Origin: Rhizomys pruinosus
Lineage: Eukaryota; Chordata; Mammalia; Rodentia; Spalacidae
Assembly (NCBI GenBank): GCA_009823505.1
Contig: VZQC01006732.1
Location: 543,665-607,664, forward strand
Reading direction: 5' to 3'
DNA: 64,000 nt
In this document: positions 10,255-22,544 of the stretch, piece by piece
Layout of the letters: each line of letters opens with the position of its first letter
How positions within the stretch are numbered: position 1 is the stretch's first letter
Notes under the pieces: model-generated
The model's database searches: none
Told to the model about the DNA's origin: nothing
What the model saw: only the letters and a program-made list of their open reading frames with translations
Translations under genes and position numbers: made by a program

Positions 10255-11984
10255 TTATTTGAAATTTTTTATTTTATAAATTAATAAGGATTTCATTCCC
10301 TACAACGAACTTTGTTCTTTGTTCAAATTGCACACATATAGCTTGGAAACAGATTCCAGCAGCTGAAGTCAGATGACAAGGTCACAGGGCGGCCAGACAT
10401 GAGGGGAAGTCATGTTTGTGGACAGTTTTCATATGCTGAGTAAAGGGCCCCTTCCTCCAGCAAGTGGAGCCTTTTTCAAGGCAAGGGGCTCACAAAGAAA
10501 GATGCAGGCTGGACGCCAGCTCCAGGTGGCTCCCTTCTGCAGGGCACAGGCTGCAGAAGCAGACCGGACTCCCCTGTCTGTGCCTTGTCCTGGCACTTGG
10601 AGGGTTTTCTGTTTCACTTAGGAATCATAGCTTACTCCTCTGACCCTTCATTCAACAATGAAATATACACAACCAAGGATATACTCATTTTATCCTGTGG
10701 CTGTCAGCAAGTGGCTTAACCCCTGAGCTTAGTATCCTCGTAGCTCCCAAGGGCAAAGAACTAAAATACATGAAGGAGTCTGAGGTACTGTCCTGGTGAG
10801 CGGTTCCCATTCACCAGTGTCAGTGTGGCCAGGCAGGGCTAGAGGGCATCCTTCAGAGCCTGGCAGGCCACCATCTTCCCACCCCTGTGTGCTGAGTCTT
10901 CAAGCAAATGGAGCTCTAGCTTCCATGGGGCTGCCTTGTCCTTGCCTTACCTGGCTGGGCCCAGTGTCCCAGTCCTTCACCCTTGACCTCCAGACAGCTG
11001 CTACGTGTCAATCAGACTTGGTACTGGAAGCAAAACCCTGATATTCAGGATTTCAGGTTTGCAGGGTTACAGATTGGAACTTAAAAAATGCTATTGTTTG
11101 TATGATCTTTATTAAAATCAGTCATGATAAATACTATTTAAATACTGTTTACACAGAAAATGATTATAGTACGTAGCACATTTAAGCTCACTGGGTAAAC
11201 AACTTGCCCCAGTGTGAATTTCCTTCTTATTTTAGCTTTCATTTTAATGCAATGTCACTTTATCTGGACGAAGAGAAAACAAATCTTAGCAGTAAGAATG
11301 ATGCTAGCTACTGTGTGGTTATTTTCTCACAAACAGATTTCTTCTGAATGGTGGAGGAAGCCTGTGGTGGGCTGAACTCAAGAGAAAAGATGGGCTCTTA
11401 TGGAGTGTGACCTCTGAGTGCCCTTGACAATGGGAGCATCAGTCATGAGTTTATGCTGAGTTGCCATGGCTGAAACAGGAGTCATTTACCACGGACAGCA
11501 CCTGTCTAGGCAGAAATGATAAAATAAGGCTTGAAAAGTGTTAGGAATTATTTGGGAGGTCACTATTGCTATGCATGTGTTTATGAGTTAAAATGGAATA
11601 TTTGCATATATTAATGGTAATTCATTGCCTAAGGAATGTTTTTCCAGAAAGGACTTGTAAAGCTGACAATAATGGCCAATGCAATCCTGTAAAATGGCTT
11701 ACAAAGCACTGTGAAGTGGGGGATACCTGGACTCACATGCACATACACAAAGATCAAAATAATGCAAATCTGCAGTGTATTTGTTTCAGAGAGTAGTCCT
11801 AGAAGATTGGATATCATAACACACATACCTTTCATGTTTTATACAGTAGTGCAAAAGAAATAAGCAATAATATTAAATGTTCTAAATGATTTCTTCTTAT
11901 AAGTTAGTTTTATAAGATGGTGGGTAACTTGACTTATAAAGAATGATAGATTTAAAGTGGCATTTTCTGAAGCAACTTCAGTCA

Positions 11985-12108
11985 TTGTTTTTGTTTTGTT
12001 TTGAGACAGAATCTCTTTTTACAGCCCAGATTGACCTGGAGCTCAGGATCCAGCTCCCTCTGCTTCCCAAGTGCTGGGATTACAGGCACACACATCACTA
12101 CACTGGGC
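11985..12108 (-). mobile_element. B1 SINE, diverged
   Basis: Twin of 885-1006, with the same junction and orientation. Confidence 0.8.
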
Positions 12109-12270
12109 AGGAAATTCTTTCAGCAGAACCTTAGAGCTGAATTACTCTGTATGGGGTACCAAGTGTTTTGTTTATTTGGTTTTCCTTTCTGTGCAGTATT
12201 TCAAATATGCTTCATGATGGCAGCTTTCTAGTGTACATTGTCAGTGTCTTATTCTACCCAATGTTCCCAG

Positions 12271-12458
12271 GTGAACTGATCAGCTGGTTGGCACTGGATC
12301 GTGAGCAACAGAGGCATCTTCGGATGACGGTGCTAGTGACTGACCGTGGCTCCCCACCACGAAATGCCACTGCGGTAGTTTATGTCACAGTTACTGACAT
12401 CAATGACAACAGGCCGTTTTTCCCACAATGTCTCCCTGGAAAGGAATTTCATATCAAG
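12271..12458 (+). CDS. Dchs2: Dchs2 exon, copy C (expected position)
   Basis: This 188-bp exon has a ttcccag acceptor and an aag/gtttgt donor, entering in phase 1 and leaving in phase 0. It encodes the second half of an EC repeat with LDRE, TDRGSPP and DINDNRPFF, then the first strand of the next repeat (CLPGKEFHIKV). It continues the repeat begun at the end of exon 7522 and joins to exon 13624. It is nearly identical to the copy at 1175; the Arg after REQQ here replaces a Gly there. This is the copy in the position expected from human DCHS2. Confidence 0.9.
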
Positions 12459-13623
12459 GTTTGTGAAGCAGCATTTCAATGAACTCGGAAAGTTCTTTTT
12501 CAGTCGTTTGTTTAGAGCACCATCTTGTGGTAAAAGATGTGAACTCATCGACTAGGTCTTGGTTGCAGACCCTAGGCACTATGCATGCGCTAAAGAAAAA
12601 TAATGACACTGGATGTGTGCGCTCTTTTGAAATTGCACCTCATGTTTGATAAAAGCAGTATAGTGCTGTCCCTAGGATACAGATGCAATGGTATCCCAGT
12701 GTCGGTAATGCTACATGCGGACTGTGTTTCTGTGACTTTGGATGCATTCTCCTTATGTGCAACCCATACAAGCCACTAAGACGTTTAGATGAGAGCTGGG
12801 TCAGTGTGTGACTCTGACATGGCTAGGTGTTCATCCAGAGATATTAAATGTGTTCTTTGTGAGCACATGCATGAACTCGTTATTATATTTATATTACCTC
12901 ATCTTTCTGTTTGTACATTTTTGTGTATTTATTATGATGTCATGAATTAGCATGCTTATTCAAGTGTATATCTTGAAGTCACTCATGCTTTTATAAATGT
13001 AGGGATTATATGAATAAAAAGTTTGGCAATTCCTGGTTAAAAGCATCTGAACTCTGCTCAAATATGTGTAGTGAACTCCACCAAATAAAACATTATCATA
13101 GTGATTTGTATTATGTCAGTAAAATGCCCTGTGCTTTTTTTTTTTGGATATTTGAGCTCCATGCATAAATATCACGATTATTACAGGAAAAATCCCATAA
13201 GTAATTAGATGTATTCTCCATGTGAAATATATTTCCTGAAATAAAGGTATATAATTACATTAAGCATATTTTGTTAAGCAACTCATTTAACCCAAGAAGC
13301 TGTTGAGTAAGAAAATGCTAGGAAAACATCCCAAAATAGAAAATTATTTAATTTGATTTCATTTTCATTGTCTTATTTGCATAGTTATTTTAAATGCACT
13401 TGATAATTCTTTTCAAATTGAGTAAAATTTTAAATGTATAAGGCAGATTCTTTTCATGGGCTTCTAGCCATGTAACTTTTAGATGGTATACATTTGAATG
13501 GTACATAGATTTTAAAATGGCTTGAAAGTGCATGGTGTGCTCTGTTCCTTCATTTAAAGGTCCATTGATAGGTCTTTTCAAAATTTCACCAACTCATCTG
13601 TAAGCCATTTATTTCCATCACAG

Positions 13624-13723
13624 GTTTTGGAGGGTCAACCAGTAAATACATTGGTTACAACTGTGTTTGCAAAGGATCTTGATGAAGGAAACAGTGCAGA
13701 AGTTACATACTCAGTCTCTTCAG
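13624..13723 (+). CDS. Dchs2: Dchs2 exon, copy C (expected position)
   Basis: This 100-bp exon has a catcacag acceptor and a cag/gtaaaa donor, entering in phase 0 and leaving in phase 1. It encodes the first half of an EC repeat (VLEGQPVN, VFAKDLDEGNSAEV, YSVSS). Its phase-1 end takes the first two bases of exon 19378 to make Asp, giving the SVSSDYSTHFKI join that parallels human DCHS2. The duplicate at 2524 differs at one codon. Confidence 0.9.
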
Positions 13724-15269
13724 GTAAAAGTCCCTATTTATCCAAGGTTTAAAGCTTACATCTTTCATTTATTCTCTGTTGACTTTGGGGAATATATCTT
13801 CTATTTGATTGCTCAGTAGTTACTCCTCAGATAACTTTCAATATAACCAAATCAGAAGTACATTGACTATCATCAAGAATCACTTTCATAGTTAAAGAAA
13901 AGAATATTTCAAATGTTATGAAAACATGGCTGCTTTTCTATGTCCTACATAGAAGCCATTCATCTTCAATGAGTTACTTGCAATAATCTGAAGTACAAAT
14001 AAACTTTGGTCAAAAGGAAAATTATAGGCAGTAGATAAGTGGCATTTAATGTATGATTAGGGTCAAGTCTCTGTGAATATCTATGAAGAATAAAATCCAG
14101 ATCAATCACATCTCTCTGTATCATACCACAAATCATAGCGAACATGTACTGTATTTCATTTCCATGGGGACTTTATTGAAAGAGACAGACTTATTTTCAC
14201 GATTTCTCTCAAAACCTTCAGTCCTCTGGTTGCTTCAGTAATCAGCTTTACTCGACTTTGTGTTTTGGGCCCTTTTTAAAAAGCTTTTGTTGCTCTATCT
14301 TGCTCGACATTAGCATGGAAAATCAAGACAACCTTCCCCTCACCTGCAGTATATTTGATTCTCTTTGTGAAAAATCCAAGCGCAACAACAGTGAACCACT
14401 GGCATAAATAAGTCATCAGATTCTCTGGGAGAGCAATGTCAGTGCACTGAATGAACTTAGTAGCTTTTCAGAGCAGTGTTTCCAAGGCCCCACTCACTGC
14501 CTGAGGTGAAGCGAGAAAAGCAGCATAAGGTATGGCACAGATGTGCTGCAAAGCTAGTGAAGCATGGGTTCCAGGCCTTTACTTGACTTCTGAGCAGTGG
14601 GTAGAAGTAGTTTGTATTGCTAATTTCCTCTTTTTTTTTTTAATCAAAGAGGTGCCCTCAAGTTAGATAAATCTCAAATGTCATTATGTCAGATCTGTGC
14701 CTGCTTACAGATATGGGAAAATTCTAACACAATATGCCTTAGACCTTTATGAGAAATTTATAAAGTTTTAGTAACACAAAAGACACAGGAGAAGACAACG
14801 CCATGAAGAGTTGTGTACCGTTTATGCTAGGAAAGCCCTGTAACCTAAAGAAAAGCAAACCTGAAAGTATACTTGTTGGTTTAGTGCACTTCCAATTGAA
14901 AGGTATAACTTACAGGTCAAAGGACAAGTGAGAAGTGTGTCCCACAGGTTCTTAACTTATAAAGCTTTTAAAATCAAGGCACTATTGTGCCAACACATCA
15001 ACAATAGGCCAACTGACAAGAGAACTCATCTCATATACATCAAGACTTTGTACATGCTATATCAGAAGCAGATGAGCCATAAGAACATAATACAGGCATG
15101 CTTGGTTACCCAGAAGGAAAAGTAAAATCGCACATCTACTCACTGTACCAATGGCTTATTTGGATGTATAAATCCTTAATTCTACAGAGGAAAGTATAAG
15201 AGGCTGCATATATGGTATTGAGTGTAAAGAATGATTTTTAAATGAGAAAAGCAAAAACTCCAAAGAAAT

Positions 15270-15480
15270 AGATGAATGAAATTACATTAAAATTTAACAC
15301 TCCATTATTTACAATATTATTAGTCAGCTCACAGATTGGGAGAAAATAATTAGAACCCATTTAACAACACAAAATTACATTCGGATTTTATTAAGTATTT
15401 CTAAAGATCAAAGAGAGAAGGACCAACAATAGGACAAATGAACAAAGGATATTAACAGGCAGTGCATCGAAAAGAGACAG
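15270..15480 (+). mobile_element. Old L1 fragment (ORF2 3' part), probable
   Basis: The stretch with agattgggagaaaataatt and later aaggaccaacaataggacaa, aaatgaacaaaggatatta resembles the region near the 3' end of L1 ORF2. It is diverged and non-coding. Confidence 0.45.
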
Positions 15481-16271
15481 CGTAACAGAAGCCGTGGAAA
15501 ACATCATTCCTTAGTATGATAATTTAGAAGAACAGAGAAGCAGCATCAGATAAACTTGGAGGGTGACTGCGTTAGCTCCTGGAAGCAGCACTTCTGTTTG
15601 GTACCTAGAGCCGCTCATCTGCACACAGAGAGAAAAGGAACAGAGCATCTGTTGAAGCTTTGTTGCACATGCCTGCATCGTATGGTATATTTGACTGAAC
15701 CGATCTACAGCAGAGAAAATAAATGGTCTGCAGTTTATATACATCAACTTGGACAATCTTGAAGCTGATTTGAAAAAGGCAACTTCCAGAACACTAAAAG
15801 GATTCCATGGTAACAGCAGCTTGGAGTTCGTCTCGTTCTCTCTGAGGAAGTTGCCTGTGAGTGTCCCCATCACCATCATGAGAGAGCGAGCTCTCTGTTC
15901 CTGTTCCTCCATCTTCACAAGGAAGACATTTTGATTTTTTTCGCATGTAAACATTTCAGATGATTTTTCCCAGTTTCTAGCACACTTGAGCAGCCCAGCA
16001 GTAATGAGCCTGCTGCAGCAGATCCATGTTTGAGGACAGGACCCCCCCCCCATTGTTACTACTCAGTTTTCTCTTTCTCTTCTCTTGACCCAGTCTAAGA
16101 AAGTCCTGGAGAAGAAGCTGGTCTTACAAGCACACATTAAAACAATCTTCCCTTGGCTATTAGGTCAGTCAAGTCAGTAAGATCTTTGTAGCATTTTTTT
16201 TCTCTTTTATTTAAGTAGTGAAAGAACATGAAATTCCTGTGAAGTACAATGGAGGCAGAGAAGCACATGTG

Positions 16272-16273
<2 letters not shown>

Positions 16274-16305
<32 letters not shown>
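16274..16305. repeat. (CA)n microsatellite
   Basis: About 16 uninterrupted CA units in the intron after exon 13624-13723. Confidence 0.97.
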
Positions 16306-16306
<1 letters not shown>

Positions 16307-17559
16307 TGCACTAAACCTTGATCTTTTATAATACCACTACTTGAAACCCAGCAAAGCCATGCTATGTGTGTTTATGTACCATGGACTAGAAAGATAAAAT
16401 ACCTACATTAGTTAGGAAGGGGATTCTCTGCAGGGAAGGGGGGTAGGATGAGATCTGGAAGTATACAGACCCATCACTTTGTTTAGACTTTGCTATTTAT
16501 TTAAAATATTTGAGGAAAGATTGAAAATCTGTCCATCTACTAGGTAATACAGTGGCATTTATGATAATTCCAAGTGTCTGCATGTTAATTTGTGTGGAAT
16601 CCATTCTCTCCTTCGACCTTTACAGGGTTCCAGGAATTGAACTCAGGTTGTTAGGCTTTGTGCACAAATGTCTTGCTCACTGAGCCTCCTTACCAGTTCT
16701 CTGAGATGTTATTTTAAAAATTATCTCCAAGATAATACTTGGGTATAAGAATATAACAATATAGTGATGTAGGTTCTATGTAATTGCTTTCTCTCATTAC
16801 AAAGTAAAGGCAACTACAAATAGAATACAATAAAACAATAAGATAACAATTAGTGTAATAGCAAAATGATCTTTATCATTCATTAAAGTGTTACCCGGCA
16901 TTCCTCAGCGACTGAAATGAGCAGAAATCCAAACAAATAAGTGGTAGAGACTTCCTGCTCCATATTCCACTTTTCTCAAAGGTGGAAGTTCTTTTTATTC
17001 ATAACCCCTAATGCTCAAAAGATTGCTCTATGTAAGTGACTCAACAACTGTTGAACCAGATAATGACTTTGTCTACTAAGGCTTCATACTTGAAGTGTTC
17101 ATATCTTATTGAAGAACATATTATGTTATTTAACTAAGCATACTGTGGTATAAACTTAAATTACTAGCATTAATATGAACTTATATCTTAGTGTGTATGT
17201 GTCTACTCTCTGTCTACTGGAAAGGATTATGAACTATATATAATTAGCCCTGAAACAGCACCCCTCCTGCCAAGAATATTGCCTCACAAAACCATTTTCC
17301 AACAATGAAAGGAATCAGAAGTCCTTGGAAAAAATGGCTAAACCTGGGTCATGAATGGTAAATGAGTCTGAACTCTTTTAAGTATGCTATCAGGAAATTG
17401 CTACAGTATACTAAGACCATATCCCAGGGATCCAGGAATCAGTTTCAGAAGGATCCCAGCATTCAGTGATGAGCAAATTTGCACATCAAGTAAAGACAAT
17501 AAGGGCAAATATACTGCAGCCCTTTCCTGCAATGAGCTGTTGGTCTAGGCTCCCAGTGT

Positions 17560-17758
17560 TGTTGAGCTGGAGAGATGATTCGGAAGTTTACTGTGCTTGC
17601 TGCTCTTCTAGAGGACCCAGGTTCAGTTCCCAGCACCCACACTGAAAGGTTCACAGACACCTGTAACTCTAAAGGATCAGATATTCTCTTCTGGCCTCTG
17701 TGAAACAGCACACACACACACACAACACACACACACACACGCATATATATATATATAT
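17560..17758 (+). mobile_element. B2 SINE ending in (CA)n and (AT)n
   Basis: Starts gagctggagagatgattcgg, has a B box-like gttcagttcccagcaccc, ends with cttctggcctctgtgaaaca, then runs into CA repeats (17708-17740) and AT repeats (17743-17757). Confidence 0.82.
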
Positions 17759-18487
17759 TTCTTATTAAAATACTCTGGCTAATAAATGAAAATTGAACAA
17801 GAATATAGCCCCATCCAATACTTTGGAATATTTAATCTAGGCTTTGGGTCAGCAGGGCCAACATCAAGACCAAAGGGCAAGTAGGCTGTGACTACAAAGG
17901 GAAATACAGTCACTTTTCAAGAAGTAATTTCACCCAAACTTCTGCCTGAATCTGATTTAAAGAAATTTAAGTGTTTAAGTGTCAGGACAGAAGAACAGAC
18001 TAAACTACACACTAGAGATACAATAACCAAATGCGACCATAGGAAACTGTGGTGTTCATGACCCAATGTCAAGAAATGGAGCAAAGGCAAAAAGGCACAT
18101 GATGGCAGAAACGTACAGACTGAAGAACTATGCAGCACACTGACCAATCTGAATAAACAAACAGTATTGGTGAGAAAATTGGAGATGGAAAATGTATTGG
18201 ATTTTATGATATAAAGATCATTATCATTTTTAAATTATATGGTACCATAATTATTTAAGACCATTTAGAGGTAAACTCATGTTGAAATGCATACAGAGGA
18301 AGTTGAATTTTGGAGGCCTGCTTCAAAAGAAAATCCAGGGAGGGGATGTCCATAAATGAGAACAGATGAATAAGAAAGGCTTTGAATTGATAATTATTGA
18401 AGTTTGAGACTAGGTGATAAGCACAGGGGGCTCTGTGTGCTGCTTCTGCTTTCCCGTTTGTTTGTTGTTTGTTTGTTTCCTTCCTTC

Positions 18488-18590
18488 TTTCTTTTTTTGA
18501 GACAGGATCTTACTCTGAAACCCAGGATGGCTGGAACTCAGGATCTTCCTCCTGAATTAGAGCCATGCGCCCCATGCCCAGCTATCTACT
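18488..18590 (-). mobile_element. B1 SINE, diverged fragment
   Basis: Antisense: ttttttgagacaggatctta at the left and gccatgcgccccatgcccag at the right; the middle is short. Confidence 0.65.
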
Positions 18591-18698
18591 TTTTCATTTT
18601 TATGTGCTTGAATTAATTTGTCTATAATTTACTGCCACTTAAAAATTTAAATCTTTTTTTTTTGCGGTTCTCAGCCTCAGCCTTTAACGCTCGCTATT

Positions 18699-18927
18699 GG
18701 GGCTGGAGAGATGCCTAGCGGTTAAGAGCGCCGACCGCTCTTTGCAGAGGACCCGGGGTTCGATCCCCAGCACCACATGCGGCCGAGAACTGTCGAAACT
18801 CCAATTCCAGGAGAAACTCCAGTCCAGGGGAATCCGACACCCTCTTCTGACTTCCGCGGCATTGCACGACACGGTGCATAAACTTGCATGCAGACAGTAC
18901 ATTGATACACATACAGAAATAAATAAA
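18699..18927 (+). mobile_element. B2-variant SINE
   Basis: Sense: ggggctggagagatgcctag, aagagcgccgaccgctcttt, gaatccgacaccctcttctg, ending acatacagaaataaataaat. It has small indels relative to other copies. A B1 follows directly. Confidence 0.92.
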
Positions 18928-19092
18928 TGTCTGGCGTGGTGGCGCACGCCTTTAATCCTAGCACTCGGGAGGCAGAGGCAGGCGGATCTTTGTGAGTTCA
19001 AGGCCAGCCTGGTCTACAGAGTGAGTTCCAGGACAGCCAGAGCTACAGGGAGACCCTGTCTCAAAAAGACCAAAAAAAAAAAAAAAATAAAT
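18928..19092 (+). mobile_element. B1 SINE, well preserved
   Basis: Sense B1 inserted at the tail of the preceding B2: tctggcgtggtggcgcacgc, gcactcgggaggcagaggca, and a poly(A) tail at 19071-19087. Confidence 0.95.
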
Positions 19093-19377
19093 CTTTATTA
19101 ATTATATATAGAAACATAAAATCTATACAGATTAATGTGGTGTCATGTGTTGTTTTGAAGTGTGAGTACATTGTAAAAGAGTTGAGCTGGATAAACAGCT
19201 CCTCAAACTTTCAAGAAACTAAAAGAAAATTAGTATTTCATAGCTCCTCAAACTCTTAAATAATCAAAAGCAAATAAACATTCCAAACAATAATGGACAT
19301 ATTGATTTAATTGATTCCTTGTCTTCTACCTTGTTGAATAATGTGTTTCTGTATTTCTGTGTATGTGTCGTGTGCAG

Positions 19378-19532
19378 ATTATTCCACTCACTTTAAGATT
19401 GATGCCAACAGTGGTGAAATTAGAACAACCATAATACTGTCACATGACTTTAGACCTTCCTATAGGATGACAGTTATTGCCAGTGACCAGGGAGTGCCCC
19501 CACTTCAAGGACAGGCTATTATCAACATTCAG
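19378..19532 (+). CDS. Dchs2: Dchs2 exon, second half of an EC repeat
   Basis: This 155-bp exon has a tgtgcag acceptor and a cag/gtaatg donor, entering in phase 1 and leaving in phase 0. It encodes YSTHFKIDANSGEIRTT, then a LSHDFRPSYRMTV stretch, ASDQGVPPLQGQA and a terminal INIQ. The middle motif HDF stands where most repeats have LDRE, and the repeat ends in INIQVIPLSK across the junction instead of DxNDN, so this calcium site is degenerate, as I recall it also is in human DCHS2. Splicing to 20965 is in frame. Confidence 0.9.
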
Positions 19533-19627
19533 GTAATGTCATTAACACAAATGGTAGAAGAATGTTCTGAAGGTATCATTTGAGTCTTTATGTTTCAAGG
19601 AGATGTACCCATTGTGTGGATGTTATT

Positions 19628-19727
19628 TCAAGAGCATCTTATAGCTTTGCGCAGTGGCAGTGTCGTAGCCAATGAGGTTTATCCAAGGCACGATTATTGC
19701 TAATTGAAAACTCAAGAGCATCTTATA
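19628..19727 (+). pseudogene. Truncated U4 snRNA retrocopy with target-site duplications
   Basis: The body, 19643-19711, matches the 5' end of U4 snRNA: agctttgcgcagtggcagt, cgtagccaatgaggttta and attgctaattgaaaac. It differs at a few positions (for example gtgtcg for gtatcg) and stops after roughly the first 70 nt. It is flanked by a 16-bp direct repeat, tcaagagcatcttata, at 19628-19643 and 19712-19727, and has no poly(A). This is the pattern of L1-mobilised, 3'-truncated snRNA pseudogenes. It lacks the 3' half and Sm site, so it is not functional. It lies in the intron after exon 19378-19532. Confidence 0.9.
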
Positions 19728-20279
19728 CATAATATTTACCTTCTTGTTATCATTTGGAAAACATTTAGATCTAAATAATTTTCAACCTAGTTGTGTACAT
19801 TTCTTGACAAGATATCCATTATTATATAGGCATTTGTGTTGCTTTGTATATGACGAACAAAAGGTGTCTTTTACCTTATCACTGATTCTGACTTGATAAA
19901 TTTGCATAGGGACCTTGCATGTAAACCAATGTCTGTGGAATAAAATAAAGAGGTTTTGCAAATTTGGGGAGCTTATAACAATTACTTGAGATTCATATTT
20001 TAAAATATTACATTAATCATAATGTTAAAACAAGTCGTGGGAAGTCTTCATAAGAAGAAAATATTTAACCCCAAATAGTCAAAGTTAAGGTGTCTGTGTA
20101 TAGGTAGATTCTTTGTTGATACACATGATAATCATTAATATTAACATAAGTATATATATTATATAAGGTTACATATTAATAAAGTATATTTTCCCAAGAC
20201 AACTGTTTCAAATGATATCCTCTATAGATTAAAGAAATGTGAGCTAGGAGAAAAGCTGGTGTGCTCCTACCTTAAGTTT

Positions 20280-20504
20280 TTTTAAAAAATAATTAATTTT
20301 TATTTTATGTGTGTGTTATGCTTACATATGTGTAAGTGCACCCATGTCATGCAGTGCCGGAAGAGGACAGAAGAGGGCATTGTATCTCCTAGAATTGGAA
20401 TTATAGATGGTTGTTAGCCATCATATGGGTGCTGGGATTCAAACCTGGGTTTTCTGCAAGAACAGCCAGTGCTCTTAACCACTGAGCCATCTTTCCAGCC
20501 CCCC
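20280..20504 (-). mobile_element. B2 SINE, antisense
   Basis: Antisense: attaatttttattttatgtg at the left; gcagtgccggaagaggacag, catatgggtgctgggattca and gagccatctttccagccccc at the right. Confidence 0.9.
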
Positions 20505-20964
20505 TAGACCCTAAAGTTTTTGTTTTGGGTAAAGATACTTGATATTTAAATGCCCAAAGGTGTGTCACCAAGTGTAGATTGGCCTCTAGGATTTGCAGTA
20601 ATTTGAAGAACTAGCTGTCTAATACTCACATTGAATTACCAAAGTATATTTGGTATACCAAGTATATTTCAGATGACATATATCATAGCTTCAAGAGTGA
20701 TCATTTCATACATTACAGCAAGTTGAAAAGTAGAAAACTCTGTAGTTTCTTCTCTCCTGTTATGCAACCCTCAGCCTTTGAGACATTATAGAATTATATA
20801 AAATGCTTTCTTACCAATTAACATATGTATATAGCACAAATAGAGATTAGCTACTGACATAATATCATAATATGTATTGATATTTAAACTTAGCTCTTAA
20901 TGTCAAAACTTAGGATTAATTTTAAACTACTTTGTGCTGACAACGCTTTCTGTATCTATTTTAG

Positions 20965-21808
20965 GTGATACCACTATCGAAAGGGAAAATTTTCATGTCT
21001 CAGAATATCAGACATTTAGTTATCCTAGAAAACATGAAGCCTGCAAAAATCATGAGCTTGATGAAGTCACCTGGTCCCCTTCAGCAACACCAAAATGGGA
21101 AGTTGCATTTTAGTATTGCTGCGGAGGACAAAGATGGCCACTTTGAAATGGACAGCTCCACAGGAGACTTGTTTCTCTCTAAAGAACTGGACTATGAAAT
21201 GACATCTCACTATCTCCTCAGGGGGATTTCTAAAGATCTTGCTCACAACCCTGCCCTGAACAGCACAGTCTTCCTTAGCATCGATGTGGAAGATCAGAAT
21301 GACCATTCCCCGGTTTTCCAGGATGAGTTCATTGTGATAAGTGTGGCAGAGCATGTTCCTGTGGGGACTCCCGTGTATGTCTTTAATGCCAAAGATGGTG
21401 ACTGCAGCTTTCTGAACAGTAGGATACAGTACTTCATGGAATCTGGCCATGTTGGAACAAACCCGTTTCTCATCCACCCCTCTTCTGGCACACTGGTTAC
21501 TGCATCTCCCCTGGACAGGGAGCACATTCCAACTTTTATCCTGACCATTACTGCTTCTGATCAGGCTGTGAATGTGACAGACCAACGATGGAGGTCATTG
21601 GTAGCACAAGTGGTGATTTCGGATGTGAATGACCACAGCCCCAGCTTTGTGTCCCATCCCATCACCTATGTCAGAGAGGATGCTGCGGTGGGCTCCCTGG
21701 TGCCCCATGTAAGTGCCCAGGATCCAGATGCAGGAATGAATGGAGAAGTAACATACAGCATCCTCTCGGGAAATGAGAACGTGGCCTTTACGTTGGATGA
21801 GTCGTCAG
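20965..21808 (+). CDS. Dchs2: Dchs2 large exon, two and a half EC repeats
   Basis: This 844-bp exon has a tctattttag acceptor and a tcag/gtacag donor, entering in phase 0 and leaving in phase 1. It begins VIPLSKGKIFMSQNIRHL, which I recognise as DCHS2. It encodes a repeat with KELDYE and DVEDQNDHSPVF, a second with SPLDREH and DVNDHSPSF, and the first half of a third (YVREDAAVGSL, DPDAGMNGEVTYS, DESSG). The frame is open throughout. The segment LLRGISKDLAHNP differs noticeably from my recollection of human, possibly relaxed constraint. The exon should continue into 26332, which is broken. Confidence 0.92.
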
Positions 21809-21895
21809 GTACAGTGCTCTGTGTGCTGTTTATAATTTTTTGTTTTATTTACTGTACTAAGAAGAGTTTTTTGTTTTTATTTTTGTTTTGGGGGA

Positions 21896-22027
21896 TTTGT
21901 TTGTGAGACACATTCTTATGTAGCCCAGGCTGGCCTCAAAGTCAAGCATGGCTTTGAACTCCTGATCGTCCTACTTCTGCTTCCCAACTTCTGGGATTAC
22001 GGGTATATGTCACCATGTCTAATCATG
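21896..22027 (-). mobile_element. B1-like SINE, diverged
   Basis: Antisense: gtgagacacattcttatgta, gcccaggctggcctcaaagt, cttctgggattacgggta. It starts about 90 bp after the donor of exon 20965-21808. Confidence 0.7.
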
Positions 22028-22544
22028 TAGAAAGAAAATTTAACATGTGACCAACCCTCATGACATTTATATTTGCAGCACACATTTTCCATGATTTGGG
22101 GCACAGTAAACTTCATCCTCTGTACAGCCCCTGACAGCCACCATTCCACTCTATAATTCTATGAATTTGATTATTTTAAATATCTCAAATAAGTAGAGCC
22201 ATGTAGCATTTGTCTTTCCATGACTGGCTTATTTCACTTAGCACAATTGTCCTCAAAGTCCATCCATGGTATTACATATTAAAGAATTTCCTCATGATTC
22301 CAAAGGACTGCATAGTATTCCATTGTAGGCAAATACCATATTTTCTTCATCCATTTATCTGCTAATAGACATTTGAGTTGTTTCCATCTCTTGGCTCATG
22401 TGAACAGCTCTGCAGTGACCATGACATTGTCCTGGTCTTGCAGCTCCTGATTTCAGCTTTTGGTAAATATCCAGAAGTGGAGTTGCTGGGTTGCCTATAG
22501 CTCCTTGGGAGAGGTGAAGCTTTATGAGTTTCTCCTTAGATTCT

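Larger units (their letters stand above)
8833..14406 (+). repeat. Segmental duplication source-like copy X2-Y2
   Basis: This is the copy in which the SINE spanning the left breakpoint is complete with target-site duplications, and in which the exons occupy their normal order between 7522-8538 and 19378-19532. Its right breakpoint, after 14406, continues into sequence found once. It is therefore the best candidate for the ancestral locus. Its first 0.8 kb of Y (11094-11908) differs more from 1-806 and 5527-6333 than those two differ from each other. Confidence 0.88.
13724..19377 (+). other. Intron after exon 13624-13723
   Basis: Beyond the duplication end (14406) it holds an old L1 fragment, an unassigned stretch 15480-16270, a CA repeat, a B2, and the SINE pair at 18.7-19.1 kb. 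16700-17550 and 17760-18480 show nothing recognisable. Confidence 0.7.

Noticed and set aside
18699..18790. A tRNA gene
   Set aside because: The A- and B-box-like motifs belong to the tRNA-derived head of B2 SINEs, repeated many times here.
19643..19711. A working U4 snRNA gene
   Set aside because: Only the 5' half is present, with target-site duplications and no Sm site or snRNA promoter.
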